Source of the DNA: Simplicispira metamorpha
GTDB taxonomy: Bacteria > Pseudomonadota > Gammaproteobacteria > Burkholderiales > Burkholderiaceae_C
Length of the DNA stretch: 64,000 nt
Direction: 5' to 3'
Assembly (NCBI RefSeq): GCF_004341365.1
Contig: NZ_SLXH01000005.1
Span: forward strand, 62,001-126,000
In this document: one piece after another, positions 52,764 to 61,519 of the stretch
Numbering within the stretch: the stretch's first letter is position 1
Layout of the letters: every line of letters begins with the position of its first letter
Program-made: the position numbers and the translations under genes
Notes under the pieces: generated by a model
Databases searched by the model: none
What the model was told of the DNA's origin: nothing
The model's input: the letters and a program-made list of their open reading frames with translations, nothing else

Positions 52764-53339
52764 CTAAAAATCCGACAACGCCAAGTGCGTTGCCAATGGT
52801 TGCCACTGAACGATGCCCTCATCGGTGCATCCTTTTTCCATCACCCGCAATACCCTGGACATGCCCACGGCCAGTGCCCAGTCTTGCGCCTCCAGTACCG
52901 TGACCTGGTGCGGTGCGCCCGGGTTGACGGGCTTGACCTCCACATCAAAGGTCTGGTCGGCCTTGTCCGTAGCCACCTTGACCACAGCGCCGCGCAACGG
53001 AATGTCAAACGGCGGGCGCGGCCCGGCCTTGCCGTCAAAGTCAATGCGCAGCACACAGCCGGGCCGCATGGCGTAGCTCCATTTGCGCTCGGGATGGGCA
53101 TCGTTGCCCAGGGCATTGAGCTGCGCCAGGCGCTGGTCTTGCGTCAGGTAAAGCGGGTCTACGGCCGCAACGTCCTGGGTGGGGTAGCCCTCCATGCAGG
53201 CCGTCGTGGCGCCCAACGCCAGCAGGGCAAACACGAGGCGCCAGCGCGGCAGGGGTGGGGCCTGGCCAGCGCCGGGCCGGGGGGCAAAGCGCGCCAGCCG
53301 GTTGCGGCGAACAAGGGCAGACAGTAAGGTGGTGTCCAT
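52764..53339 (-). CDS. Hypothetical envelope protein
   Basis: A 191-residue protein I do not recognise. After a basic lead it has a hydrophobic segment ending in LLALGATTACMEGYPTQDV, a lipobox-like site, so it may be a lipoprotein. The remainder has two Cys (RPGCVLRIDF and MEKGCTDEG) and a beta-rich look. It lies 9 bp upstream of the Rrf2 gene in the same direction and may be co-transcribed with it. The ATG at 53339 gives the shortest lead before the helix. Confidence 0.55.
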   Translation of the reverse strand: MDTTLLSALVRRNRLARFAPRPGAGQAPPLPRWRLVFALLALGATTACMEGYPTQDVAAVDPLYLTQDQRLAQLNALGNDAHPERKWSYAMRPGCVLRIDFDGKAGPRPPFDIPLRGAVVKVATDKADQTFDVEVKPVNPGAPHQVTVLEAQDWALAVGMSRVLRVMEKGCTDEGIVQWQPLATHLALSDF

Positions 53340-53512
53340 GGTTTGGAATTGGCAGGTGTTTTGGTACAGACAGCACCCTGCGGATTCGGGCGTGCATGCG
53401 TACACGACCACCCCCATCCGAGGGAAGAAAAACGCACCGCCCGGCGCATCCGAAGCGGTGTCTGGGCCCAGTCACCCAGCGCCTTGGGCACCAACGTGCC
53501 AGCGCCAGTCGA

Positions 53513-53854
53513 TCAGGCCGCGAAGCCTGCCGTTTCAGGGGGTTTGTGCGGGGGATCGGTGATGGCGGACAGCGCCGTGTTCACGCGCCGGGGCACGGCG
53601 GCGACGGGGTTGGCGGTGTCGGTGCTGGCGCCTGCGCATGGCTCCAGCTGGTCGGGGAGATCGTCCTTGTTGTCCATCAAGGCGTGATCGTCTGCATCCG
53701 AGAAAGCGCCCGGCACTTCAGGGCTGTGCTGCGTGCCCTGCACAGCCACCTCCTGCCCCTGTGTGACAGGGAGCGGGGGATTCACGCCTGCGGCGGACAA
53801 CCCCACGCACAGGAGAAAGTGAAGAATCAAAACCGCAATGAAGCGCCGTAGCAT
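53513..53854 (-). CDS. Small hypothetical exported protein next to the origin
   Basis: A 113-residue protein with a likely signal peptide (FIAVLILHFLLCVGLSAAGV) and an acidic, low-complexity mature part (SDADDHALMDNKDDLPDQLE). No family recognised. The ATG at 53854 borders the DnaA-box region. Confidence 0.5.
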   Translation of the reverse strand: MLRRFIAVLILHFLLCVGLSAAGVNPPLPVTQGQEVAVQGTQHSPEVPGAFSDADDHALMDNKDDLPDQLEPCAGASTDTANPVAAVPRRVNTALSAITDPPHKPPETAGFAA

Positions 53855-54084
53855 GGTGGCGCAATTATAGGGATGGCCTTCCAGGCCCCGTGCCCGGGCG
53901 CGTTTTGGCACGGCCCTGCTGCACTTTTCCCTCTTTCCCATTTGTTCTTGGCACGGCCCGCGCCGCAGTGCAGCCCGGCCTGGACGGCTCCCCTCCCCCC
54001 ACATACATACCTTGCTCCCGCGCAACCAGCGGGCTCCCGGCGGCACAACGTGCCCGCCGAAGTTTGTCCAGGACAAAACCAGCC

Positions 54085-54283
54085 TGTGGATAACCCTGTG
54101 GTCAAAAACAGGACAACCAGGCAGTTATCCACAGAAAAATGCCACGGCACGCAGTTATCCCCGTTGCGCAGCGCCAGCAACAGGGCTTGGCACACAGGGT
54201 TTGGCGCGCGCTAACTGTTTGGCAGCATTCAGGAAAGAATAGTTATCCACAGGATAGGCCAATCCTTACTATTACTACTATTG
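54085..54283 (+). repeat. Origin module 1: boxes and DnaA-trio-like tract
   Basis: TTATCCACAGAAAAATG at 54125, then TTATCCCCGTTGCG at +30, TTATCCACA at +118, trio tract at +141; GGATAACCCTG precedes at -37. The tract continues into AT-rich DNA (GAATTAGATTGG). Confidence 0.85.
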
Positions 54284-54440
54284 AATTAGATTGGTTTAGC
54301 AGAACAAGTCTGATTTTTTCCGGCGTGCGATGTTCCCCGTTCAACTTCGCGCGGCGCGGGGGGGACCTGACAAGAGTTATCCACAGGCCTTTCAGAAAAA
54401 TGGGCTTTGCGGCGCAAAAAATCGGTTTTTTGCTCTTTTT

Positions 54441-54498
54441 TTGAGAGCTATTAGCGCTTTACTGGCGGGGTTTTCAGGCTGTTGACCTGTTTTTTTTC
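54441..54498 (+). repeat. Dispersed intergenic repeat, copy 10, between the two origin modules
   Basis: TTGAGAGCTATTAGCGCTTT then TTTTCAGGCTGTTGACCTGT and a T-run. It resembles the copy at the parA end. Confidence 0.6.
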
Positions 54499-54517
54499 GG
54501 CGCCCGGCGCGCACAAG

Positions 54518-54712
54518 GACAACCCTGGGGAAAAAACCCGCACAACCCAAGACTTATCCACAGAAAAATGACCCGGCCCCAAGTTGTCCCCGTTGCGGTG
54601 ACAGCAGGCGCGGGGGGCAGCGCACAGACATGTCCGAAACACAAGTCCTTGTTTGACAAAGGAAAAGTGAAGTTATCCACAGAAAAGGCAAAACCTTACT
54701 ACTACCACTATG
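54518..54712 (+). repeat. Origin module 2: boxes and DnaA-trio-like tract
   Basis: TTATCCACAGAAAAATG at 54554, TTGTCCCCGTTGCG at +30, TTATCCACA at +119, trio tract at +142; GGACAACCCTG precedes at -36. Offset to module 1 is 429-430 bp. The tract leads into ATTCATAGAAGTTATAGATA. Confidence 0.85.
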
Positions 54713-54808
54713 TATTCATAGAAGTTATAGATAACAACATCCCATCGCGCCCATGCCAGACACCAGCGCAGCGCCCGCGCGCGTTGCGAGCTTGCTTTTT
54801 GCTATTAC

Positions 54809-54862
54809 TTTGATAGCTACTTGCGCTGATTACGCAAGGCTTAGAGCCTGATTTGGCTTGTA
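54809..54862 (+). repeat. Dispersed intergenic repeat, copy 11
   Basis: TTTGATAGCTACTTGCGCTG, then GCAAGGCTTAGAGCCTGATT and TGGCTTG, at the right side of the origin region. Confidence 0.65.
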
Positions 54863-54982
54863 TTCACGCACGGCATGCGCACACGGCCTGGGTGTGCAGT
54901 GGCTGTGGACAACAGGCGTGCGCAGGCCGCACAGGCGGGCGCTGCACGGCAAACGGGTCGGGGTGGAGGGGGTGGGGCCTGC

Positions 54983-57900
54983 TCAGCGCACAGGACGGCG
55001 CAGCAGGGGCTCCAGCAGGTGCTGTGGCAGGGGTTTGCTGAACAGGTAGCCCTGGAAGGCGGGGCAGCCGGCGTGCAGCAGCGCATCGCGCTGTTCGGTG
55101 GTTTCCACGCCTTCGGCGATCACGGTCAGGCCCAGGCTGCGACTCAGGCCGATGATGGTGTTGACGATGGCGGCGTCATTGGGGTCGGTGAGCAGGTCGC
55201 GCACAAAGCTCTGGTCGATCTTGAGCTGGTGCAGCGGCATGAGCTTGAGGTAGCTCAGCGAGGAGTAGCCGGTGCCAAAGTCGTCCAGCGAAAAGCCCAC
55301 GCCCAGCGCGCCCAGCGCGGTCATGGTGGCAATGGTGGTTTCCATGTCTTCCACCAGCAGGCTTTCGGTCAGCTCCAGCTTGAGCAGGTGCGCCGGGGCG
55401 CCGGTGATTTGCAGCACATGGGCCACGTCATCGACGAAGCCAGCGTGGCGGAACTGGCGCGAGCTGACGTTGACGGCCATGCTCAGGCCCTGCAGCGCGG
55501 GGTCGCTGCGCCACTGTGCCAGCACCTGGCAGGCGGTGTGCAGCACCCAGCGGCCCAGGGTCAGCACCAGCCCGGTTTCTTCGGCCAGGGGGATGAAATG
55601 GACGGGCGTGACCAGGCCGCGCTCGGGGTGCAGCCAGCGCACCAGGGCTTCCACCCCGATGTACTGGCCCAGGCGATCGACCTGGGGCTGGTAGTACAGC
55701 AGGAACTGGTCTTGCGCCAGCGCCTGGCGCAGGTCGGACTCCAGGGCCGCGCGCGCCGTGACCACGGCCTGCATGTGCGGGTCAAAAAACCGCAGGGTGT
55801 TGCGCCCTGCCGTCTTGGCCTGGTACATGGCCAGATCGGCCTGGCGCAGCAAGTCGCCCACGCTGGTGGTGCCTTCGCAGCAGAACGGGGCAATGCCGAT
55901 GCTGGGGGTGCTTCGGTACTGGTAGCCCGCCAGCGCATAGGGCGCGGCCAGGGTGGTGAGGATTTTCTCGCCCACGCTGCGTGCGGTCAGGGCCAGCGCC
56001 TCGGGCTCGGGGCTGAGCCCTTCGAGCATCACCACGAACTCGTCGCCGCCCAGGCGTGCCACGGTGTCGGCGCCGCGCACACAGGTGTTCAGGCGCTGGG
56101 CCACCTGTTGCAGCAGCAAGTCACCCTTGTCGTGGCCCAGCGTGTCGTTGAGGGTTTTGAAGTTGTCCAGATCAATGAACAGCAGCGCCCCGCCTTCGTG
56201 GTTGCGCTGCGCGGTGGCCAGCGCCTGGTGCATGCGCTCCATCAGCAGCGTGCGGTTGGGCAGCCCGGTGAGGGAGTCAAAAAAGGCCAGGCGCTGGATT
56301 TCGCGCTCGGTGGCCTTGCGCTGGCGGATGTCGGTGTGGATGGCCAGGATGGACTCGGGCTGGCCGTCTTCGCTGCGCACCAGTGTCCAGCGCCCTTCCA
56401 GGTCGATGGCCTGGCCATCGCGGTGGTGCTGCACCAGTTCGCCCGTCCATTCGCCCTGGGTCAGCACGGTGTCGGTGGCGCGCTGAAAATGCGTCACCTG
56501 CTGGCGCAGGAGTTCGGGCATGGACTGGCCCAGCGCCTGGACGCGCGCCCAGCCGTACAGGCGCTCGGCACCCTGGTTCCAGAAGGTGATGCGGTGATCG
56601 AGGTCGCGCACCACGATGGCGTCCTGCGCCTTGTCCAGCAGTGAGGCCTGGTGGCGGATGCGGGCGTCCGAGAGCTGGCGGTCGATTTCGGTGGAGGCGC
56701 GGGCGGCAAAAATTTGCAGCGTGGACATGACGAACTCGGGGCTCTGCAAGGGCTGGCGAAACAGCACAAACACCATGCCCAGTGGCTGGCCCTGGGTGTC
56801 GCTGAGCTGCAAGCCGGCATAGGCCTGTGCGTTCAGCATTTTGACCAGGGCGGCCTGCGGGTAGCGCTGCACTGCGCTGTGTCGCACCACATGCTGGCGC
56901 TGGGTGAGCAGCACCAGGCTGGGCGTGCCCCCCAGGCTGTATTCGTCGTTGGGCAGCAGGTGCCCGTCTTGCACCACGGCCAGGGTGGTGATGCGCGGCA
57001 CCTGGCCGCTTTTGCGCGGCAGCAGGCGGGCCACACAGCCGAGCTGGGCGCCCAGCACCTCGGCCATGTTGCGCGCCAGCTGGATAAAAAACTCGGTGCC
57101 CGTGGTGGCCGAGACGGCAGCGGCCACTTTGAGCACCGACGCTTGCAGGCGCTGCTGTTCTTTGCGCGCGCGCAGGCTGGTGATGCCAAAAGCCAGGTCG
57201 TTGGCCAGTCGTTGCAGCAGCCGCGCCTCTTCGGGGCTGATGTGCAGCACCTCGGGGGCATACAGGTACAGCAGCCCGAAGGTGCGCTCGTCCTGGCGCA
57301 GCGGCAGGCTGATGACGCCATGAAAACCGTGCGCCAGCATGCGATCGCGCAGGTCAGCATAGGCGGGCTCGCTGCGCACATCCTGCACGATCACGGGCTG
57401 GCCGGTGCGCACCGTGGCACCCGAGGGGCCTTGGCCGCGCGGGTCGGTGGCCGACCACGACAGGTTCAGGGTTTCCAGGTAGCCATCGTTGGCGCCGGCG
57501 TGGGCCACGGGCTCGATGGTTTTTTGCGCATCGTCGTGGGCAAAGCCCACCCAGCCCAGGCGGTAGCCGCCAATGTCCACGGCAATGCGGCACACGTCTT
57601 GCAGCAGGGTTTGTTCGGAGGTGGCGCGCACCATGGCCTCGTTGCAGGCGCCCAGCAGTTGCTGGGCGCGGCCCATGCGGGCCAGTTCGCGCTGGGCGCG
57701 CAGGCGCTCGGTGATATCGGTGGCCATGATCTGGCGCGCTGGCTGGCCATTGAAGGTGGTGCCGCGCGACCAGATCTCGACCTCCAGCACGGCGCCGCTT
57801 TGGTGCAGGTGGCGGTGCTGCAAGGCGTCGCAGCCGCCATCGAGGGGGATGGCCATGACCTCGGCGCGCAGCTGCGCGCGCTCTTGCGGCAGCCACAAAT

Positions 57901-59479
57901 CGGTCATGGACATGGCCAGCAGCTGCGCTTCGGTGTAGCCGTACAGCGCCACCGTGGCCTGGTTGACGGCCAGGATGCGCAGGCTGTCGTCAAAGGCGTA
58001 CACCCACATGGGTTGGGGGTGGGCATCAAACAGCAGCCGGTATTGCTGCTCGGAAGCGCCCAGGCGCGCGGCCACCTGGCGCAGGTGCAGCAAAGCGCCC
58101 AGGGATTCCGAGAGGATTTGCAAATGCGCGGCATGCCGTGCGCTGAACGCACCGGGCTGGGCGCTGGTGGCTTGCAGGGCACCGGCCACGCGGGCGTTGA
58201 TGCGCAGCGGCGTGGCCAGCACAGCGCGCACCTGCGGCGGGTAGGCGGGCAGGCTGCCATCCAGTTCCTGCGGGGGGGCCTGGGTGTCGTTGCACTGCAC
58301 CGTCTGGCCCGCTTGCAGTGCGCTCCACAGCGGGCTGTGCGCCAGGAGCGGCACAGACGGCGTGCTGCCTTCTTCGCACAGCCCCGGCCCGGCGCAGGCA
58401 CGGGCCACGCCATTGAGTTCGACCACAGCGTCCGTGGCGCCGGTGATGCGCAGCACCGCCTGCGCCACCAGCTCCAGCAGCGCGCTTTGGCGCAGCTCCA
58501 GCGAGGACATTTTTTGCTGCACCTGCACCAGCTCGGCCTGCACCTGCGCCTCGTCCAGCGCGGCCAGGTGGGCGTGTTTGTCGGCGCTGATGTCTTTCAT
58601 GCCGCCCACCATGCGCAGTGCCCGGCCCTGGGCATCGCGCAGGACAAAGCCCCGGTCGAGCACCCAGATGCTGCGGCCATCGTCGCGCAGCATGCGGTAC
58701 TCGGCCTGCCAGGCGTTGTGGTCGTGGTCGGCGGAGGGGGCGCCGGGCTGGTCTTGGGTGGCTGCGCGCAGTGCCTGCACCACGCGCTGGCGGTCAGCCG
58801 GGTGTACGCGCTGGGCCCAGGCTTCGTTGTTGGGCATGGGCTGGTCGGGGGCCATGCCCCACAGCGCCCTGAACGAGCCGCTCCACCAGATGTTGCCGCT
58901 GCGCACGTCCCAGTCCCACACCGTATCGGCGGTGGCGTCAGCCACCAGGTGAAAGCGCTCTTCGCTCAGGCGCAGCGCCTCGTGCTGGCGGCGCAGTTGC
59001 AGTTGCGCCATGGCCTGGCTGGCCAGGCTTTGCAGGGCGCTGCGCTGGGCGACGTCCAGGGTGCGTGGCTGGGTGTCCATCACCACCAGCGTGCCCAGGG
59101 CAAAACCGTCGGGGGTGACCAGCGGCGCGCAGGCATAAAAACGGATGTGCGGTGGCCCCAGCACCAGCGGGTTGTCTTTGAAGAGCGGGTGCTGGCGCGC
59201 ATCGGGCACCTCGACCACCTCGCGCCGGCCATCGAGCCAGTGCGTGCAAAAGGCCACGGCGCGGTCGGTCTGGGGCATGGCCACGCCCACTGCCGCCTTG
59301 AACCACTGGCGCCGGGCATCGACGAAGTTGACCAGCGCCATCGGCACGGCGCACACCTGCGCAGCCAGACGGGCCAGCTGGTCAAAGGCCTCTTCGGGCG
59401 CGGTGTCCATGATGGCGTGCGACTGCAGCACAGCCAGGCGCTGGGCTTCGGCGTTACCGGGCTGCACGGGTGCGGTCAT
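54983..59479 (-). CDS. Multi-sensor GGDEF-EAL cyclic-di-GMP enzyme (PAS/GAF)
   Basis: A 1498-residue cytoplasmic sensor. In order: GAF (about 15-155, HAIMDTAPEEAFDQLARLAA), PAS (165-290, ERFHLVADATADTVWDWDVR), GAF-like (325-480), PAS (490-600, YRLLFDAHPQPMWVYAFDDS), two GAF domains (615-930), PAS (945-1060, ITFWNQGAERLYGWARV), GGDEF (about 1075-1240) and EAL (about 1250-1495). RLGGDEFVVML is intact with an RxxD (RGAD) five residues before it, the product-inhibition site; GVEALVRWLHPERG and SLDDFGTGYSSLSYLKLM show an intact EAL site. It can in principle make and break c-di-GMP. The ATG at 59479 fits the GAF start. Large antisense frames here are shadows. Confidence 0.92.
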   Translation of the reverse strand: MTAPVQPGNAEAQRLAVLQSHAIMDTAPEEAFDQLARLAAQVCAVPMALVNFVDARRQWFKAAVGVAMPQTDRAVAFCTHWLDGRREVVEVPDARQHPLFKDNPLVLGPPHIRFYACAPLVTPDGFALGTLVVMDTQPRTLDVAQRSALQSLASQAMAQLQLRRQHEALRLSEERFHLVADATADTVWDWDVRSGNIWWSGSFRALWGMAPDQPMPNNEAWAQRVHPADRQRVVQALRAATQDQPGAPSADHDHNAWQAEYRMLRDDGRSIWVLDRGFVLRDAQGRALRMVGGMKDISADKHAHLAALDEAQVQAELVQVQQKMSSLELRQSALLELVAQAVLRITGATDAVVELNGVARACAGPGLCEEGSTPSVPLLAHSPLWSALQAGQTVQCNDTQAPPQELDGSLPAYPPQVRAVLATPLRINARVAGALQATSAQPGAFSARHAAHLQILSESLGALLHLRQVAARLGASEQQYRLLFDAHPQPMWVYAFDDSLRILAVNQATVALYGYTEAQLLAMSMTDLWLPQERAQLRAEVMAIPLDGGCDALQHRHLHQSGAVLEVEIWSRGTTFNGQPARQIMATDITERLRAQRELARMGRAQQLLGACNEAMVRATSEQTLLQDVCRIAVDIGGYRLGWVGFAHDDAQKTIEPVAHAGANDGYLETLNLSWSATDPRGQGPSGATVRTGQPVIVQDVRSEPAYADLRDRMLAHGFHGVISLPLRQDERTFGLLYLYAPEVLHISPEEARLLQRLANDLAFGITSLRARKEQQRLQASVLKVAAAVSATTGTEFFIQLARNMAEVLGAQLGCVARLLPRKSGQVPRITTLAVVQDGHLLPNDEYSLGGTPSLVLLTQRQHVVRHSAVQRYPQAALVKMLNAQAYAGLQLSDTQGQPLGMVFVLFRQPLQSPEFVMSTLQIFAARASTEIDRQLSDARIRHQASLLDKAQDAIVVRDLDHRITFWNQGAERLYGWARVQALGQSMPELLRQQVTHFQRATDTVLTQGEWTGELVQHHRDGQAIDLEGRWTLVRSEDGQPESILAIHTDIRQRKATEREIQRLAFFDSLTGLPNRTLLMERMHQALATAQRNHEGGALLFIDLDNFKTLNDTLGHDKGDLLLQQVAQRLNTCVRGADTVARLGGDEFVVMLEGLSPEPEALALTARSVGEKILTTLAAPYALAGYQYRSTPSIGIAPFCCEGTTSVGDLLRQADLAMYQAKTAGRNTLRFFDPHMQAVVTARAALESDLRQALAQDQFLLYYQPQVDRLGQYIGVEALVRWLHPERGLVTPVHFIPLAEETGLVLTLGRWVLHTACQVLAQWRSDPALQGLSMAVNVSSRQFRHAGFVDDVAHVLQITGAPAHLLKLELTESLLVEDMETTIATMTALGALGVGFSLDDFGTGYSSLSYLKLMPLHQLKIDQSFVRDLLTDPNDAAIVNTIIGLSRSLGLTVIAEGVETTEQRDALLHAGCPAFQGYLFSKPLPQHLLEPLLRRPVR

Positions 59480-59692
59480 GGGCCTGCTCTGTGCCACAGC
59501 GGACAGGCGCTGATTCGGTAGGAAAGAAACCAGAACGCTTGCATGGATCCATCGCTGGGGTCGGTTGAAAAAAGAACCACCGACGCAGCACCAAGGCAAT
59601 GGTGCCTACGCCGTGGGCGTTTTCAGGGGGTATTTATCCTACACCGCAGGTTGTGGCGGCAAGCCGTGATTACATCAATTCCGTGACACTAT

Positions 59693-59752
59693 GAAAAAGT
59701 GAGCTGTTAGCGCTTTTTACGCAAGGGTTGGAGGCACTTTTGACCGGTTTTT
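59693..59752 (+). repeat. Dispersed intergenic repeat, copy 12
   Basis: AAAAAGTGAGCTGTTAGCGC then GCAAGGGTTGGAGGCACTTT and TGACCGGTTTTTCAGG. It ends at the stop codon of the NlpC/P60 gene. The 272-bp gap it lies in also holds the promoter of the GGDEF-EAL gene. Confidence 0.63.
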
Positions 59753-60240
59753 CAGGGCCTGCGAAACGCCACGGTCTGCGCTGACCAGTAGTGTGCGTTG
59801 AGCCGGTCCAGCCGCACGGTGCCACCCGTGGACGGGGCGTGGACAAAGCGCCCCTCGCCCACATAAATGCCTGCATGGTGGGGCGCACGGCCCTTGCCGA
59901 ACACTACCAGATCGCCCGTGCGCAGCTGCTCGCCCGCCACCGGCTGGCCCCAGCCGCTGAGCTGCGCCACGGTGCGCGGCGGCGCCACCGACACCCGGGC
60001 GCGGTACACGTAGCCGATCAGTCCGCTGCAATCGAAGCCGCTGTCGGGGGTGTTGCCGCCGTAGCGGTAGGGCGTGCCCACCAGCCCCAGGGCGTGGATG
60101 GCGATGTCATGGGCCATCTCGTCCGTCAGGCGCGAGGCCTGCGGCGGTGCAGTCGGTGCGCGCGGCGCTGGCGGGGTGCTACAGCCCGCCAGCCACCACA
60201 CCAATGCGGATGACAGGGCCAGGGTATGGAGTGATCGCAT
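59752..60240 (-). CDS. NlpC/P60-family lipoprotein, putative murein endopeptidase
   Basis: A 162-residue lipoprotein (lipobox WWLAGCSTPP) with an NlpC/P60 domain: YRYGGNTPDSGFDCSGLIGY near residue 65 holds the catalytic Cys, GDLVVFGKGRAPHHAGIYVG near residue 115 the His, and GRFVHAPSTGGTVRLDRL the end of the domain. Such enzymes cut peptidoglycan cross-links or stem peptides (MepS/Spr type). The ATG at 60240 gives the signal peptide; divergent from chrA. Confidence 0.92.
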   Translation of the reverse strand: MRSLHTLALSSALVWWLAGCSTPPAPRAPTAPPQASRLTDEMAHDIAIHALGLVGTPYRYGGNTPDSGFDCSGLIGYVYRARVSVAPPRTVAQLSGWGQPVAGEQLRTGDLVVFGKGRAPHHAGIYVGEGRFVHAPSTGGTVRLDRLNAHYWSAQTVAFRRP

Positions 60241-60300
60241 GGCAAAAGGGTAGCGCAATTCGATGATGATGGCCCCCTTGCCACCACGCCGCCTGCCTGC

Positions 60301-61506
60301 ATGACCGATACCCCCCAGACTGACCGCAGCCCCTGGGCTGTTTTCTGGATTTTTCTGCGCCTGGGCCTGACCTCGTTTGGGGGGCCGATAGCCCACCTGG
60401 GCTACTTCCGCCAGGAGTTGGTGGTGCGGCGCCAGTGGCTCACCGAGCGCAGCTATGCCGACCTGGTAGCCCTGTGCCAGTTTCTGCCTGGGCCTGCCAG
60501 CAGCCAGGTGGGCATCGCCCTGGGGCTGTCGCGCTCTGGCTACGCGGGGGCCTTGGCGGCGTGGGCGGGTTTTACGCTGCCGTCGGCGGTGGTGCTGATG
60601 TTGTTTGCGCAGGGCATCACCCATTACGGCGATGCCTTGCCCACGGGTGTGCTGCACGGCCTGAAGGTGGTGGCGGTGGCGGTGGTGGCGCAGGCCGTAT
60701 GGGGCATGGCACGCAACCTGTGCCCCGATGTGCCGCGCATCACCACCATGGTGGCCGCCACCTGCGCGGTGCTGCTGGTGCCATCGGTGTGGGTGCAGGT
60801 GGGTGTGATGGCCCTGGCGGCGGCGGTGGGCCTGCGCTGGTGCAAGCCACCGCCCGGACAGGCGCATGACCCGTTGCCCATGGCCATCGGGCCACGGGCG
60901 GGCGCGTTCTGGCTGACGCTGTTTTTTGCGCTGCTGATCGGGTTGCCGCTGTGGGCTGGCGCATCGGCCCACCAGACGCTGGCCTTGGTCGATGCCTTCT
61001 ACCGCGCAGGCGCCCTGGTGTTTGGTGGCGGCCATGTGGTGCTGCCGCTGCTGCAAGCCGAGGTGGTGCCGACGGGCTGGGTGGGCAACGATGCCTTTCT
61101 GGCTGGTTACGGCGCCGCGCAGGCCGTGCCCGGCCCGTTGTTCACTTTTGCGGCGTTTCTGGGCGCGGCGATGCAGCAGCCGCCCACGGGCTGGCTGGGG
61201 GGGCTGGTGGCCCTGCTGGCCATTTTTGCGCCCTCTTTTTTGCTGGTGCTGGGTGCCTTGCCGTTCTGGGAACGCCTGCGCGGCCACCCCCGTACGCAAG
61301 CGGCGCTGGCGGGCACCAACGCGGCGGTGGTGGGGCTGCTGCTGGCAGCGCTGTACCAGCCGGTGTGGACCAGCGCCATCCACACGCCGCCAGACTTTGG
61401 CCTGGCCCTGGTGGCCTGGGTGGCGCTGATGTTCTGGAAATGGCCACCCTGGCTGGTGGTGCTGGGCAGCGCTGTGGGGGGTGCGGTGTTAGCCCACGCC
61501 CTTTGA
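60301..61506 (+). CDS. chrA: Chromate transporter ChrA
   Basis: Membrane protein of 401 residues, long-chain CHR type with two homologous halves. The first half has FLRLGLTSFGGPIAHLGYFR near residue 18 and ALCQFLPGPASSQVGIALGL near residue 58; the second repeats it with VLFGGGHVVLPLLQAE-like FGGGHVVLPLLQAEVVP near residue 240 and YGAAQAVPGPLFTFAAFLGA near residue 265. It exports chromate with proton coupling. No chrB regulator next to it. Confidence 0.93.
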   Translation: MTDTPQTDRSPWAVFWIFLRLGLTSFGGPIAHLGYFRQELVVRRQWLTERSYADLVALCQFLPGPASSQVGIALGLSRSGYAGALAAWAGFTLPSAVVLMLFAQGITHYGDALPTGVLHGLKVVAVAVVAQAVWGMARNLCPDVPRITTMVAATCAVLLVPSVWVQVGVMALAAAVGLRWCKPPPGQAHDPLPMAIGPRAGAFWLTLFFALLIGLPLWAGASAHQTLALVDAFYRAGALVFGGGHVVLPLLQAEVVPTGWVGNDAFLAGYGAAQAVPGPLFTFAAFLGAAMQQPPTGWLGGLVALLAIFAPSFLLVLGALPFWERLRGHPRTQAALAGTNAAVVGLLLAALYQPVWTSAIHTPPDFGLALVAWVALMFWKWPPWLVVLGSAVGGAVLAHAL

Positions 61507-61519
61507 CGGTGCTGGGGCG

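Larger units (their letters stand above)
54060..54920. other. Putative chromosomal replication origin oriC
   Basis: The gene-free stretch 53855-54982 holds exact DnaA boxes TTATCCACA at 54125, 54243, 54377, 54554 and 54673 on the plus strand and at 54085-54093 on the minus strand. Relaxed boxes are TTATCCCCG at 54155 and, on the minus strand, TTGTCCACA at 54904-54912. Two AT-rich trinucleotide tracts, TTACTATTACTACTATTG (54266-54283) and TTACTACTACCACTATG (54696-54712), each start 15 bp after a box, the layout of a DnaA-trio basal unwinding region. No dnaA, dnaN, rpmH or gyrB lies in the window. Confidence 0.85.

Noticed and set aside
54060-54920. Plasmid-type iteron origin
   Set aside because: No rep gene nearby; boxes are standard DnaA boxes, and parS sites and housekeeping genes indicate a chromosome.
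54875-59521. Very long plus-strand reading frames opposite the GGDEF-EAL gene
   Set aside because: They are antisense shadows caused by high GC; His/Gln/Arg-rich composition and no domain, while the minus strand has complete PAS, GAF, GGDEF and EAL motifs.
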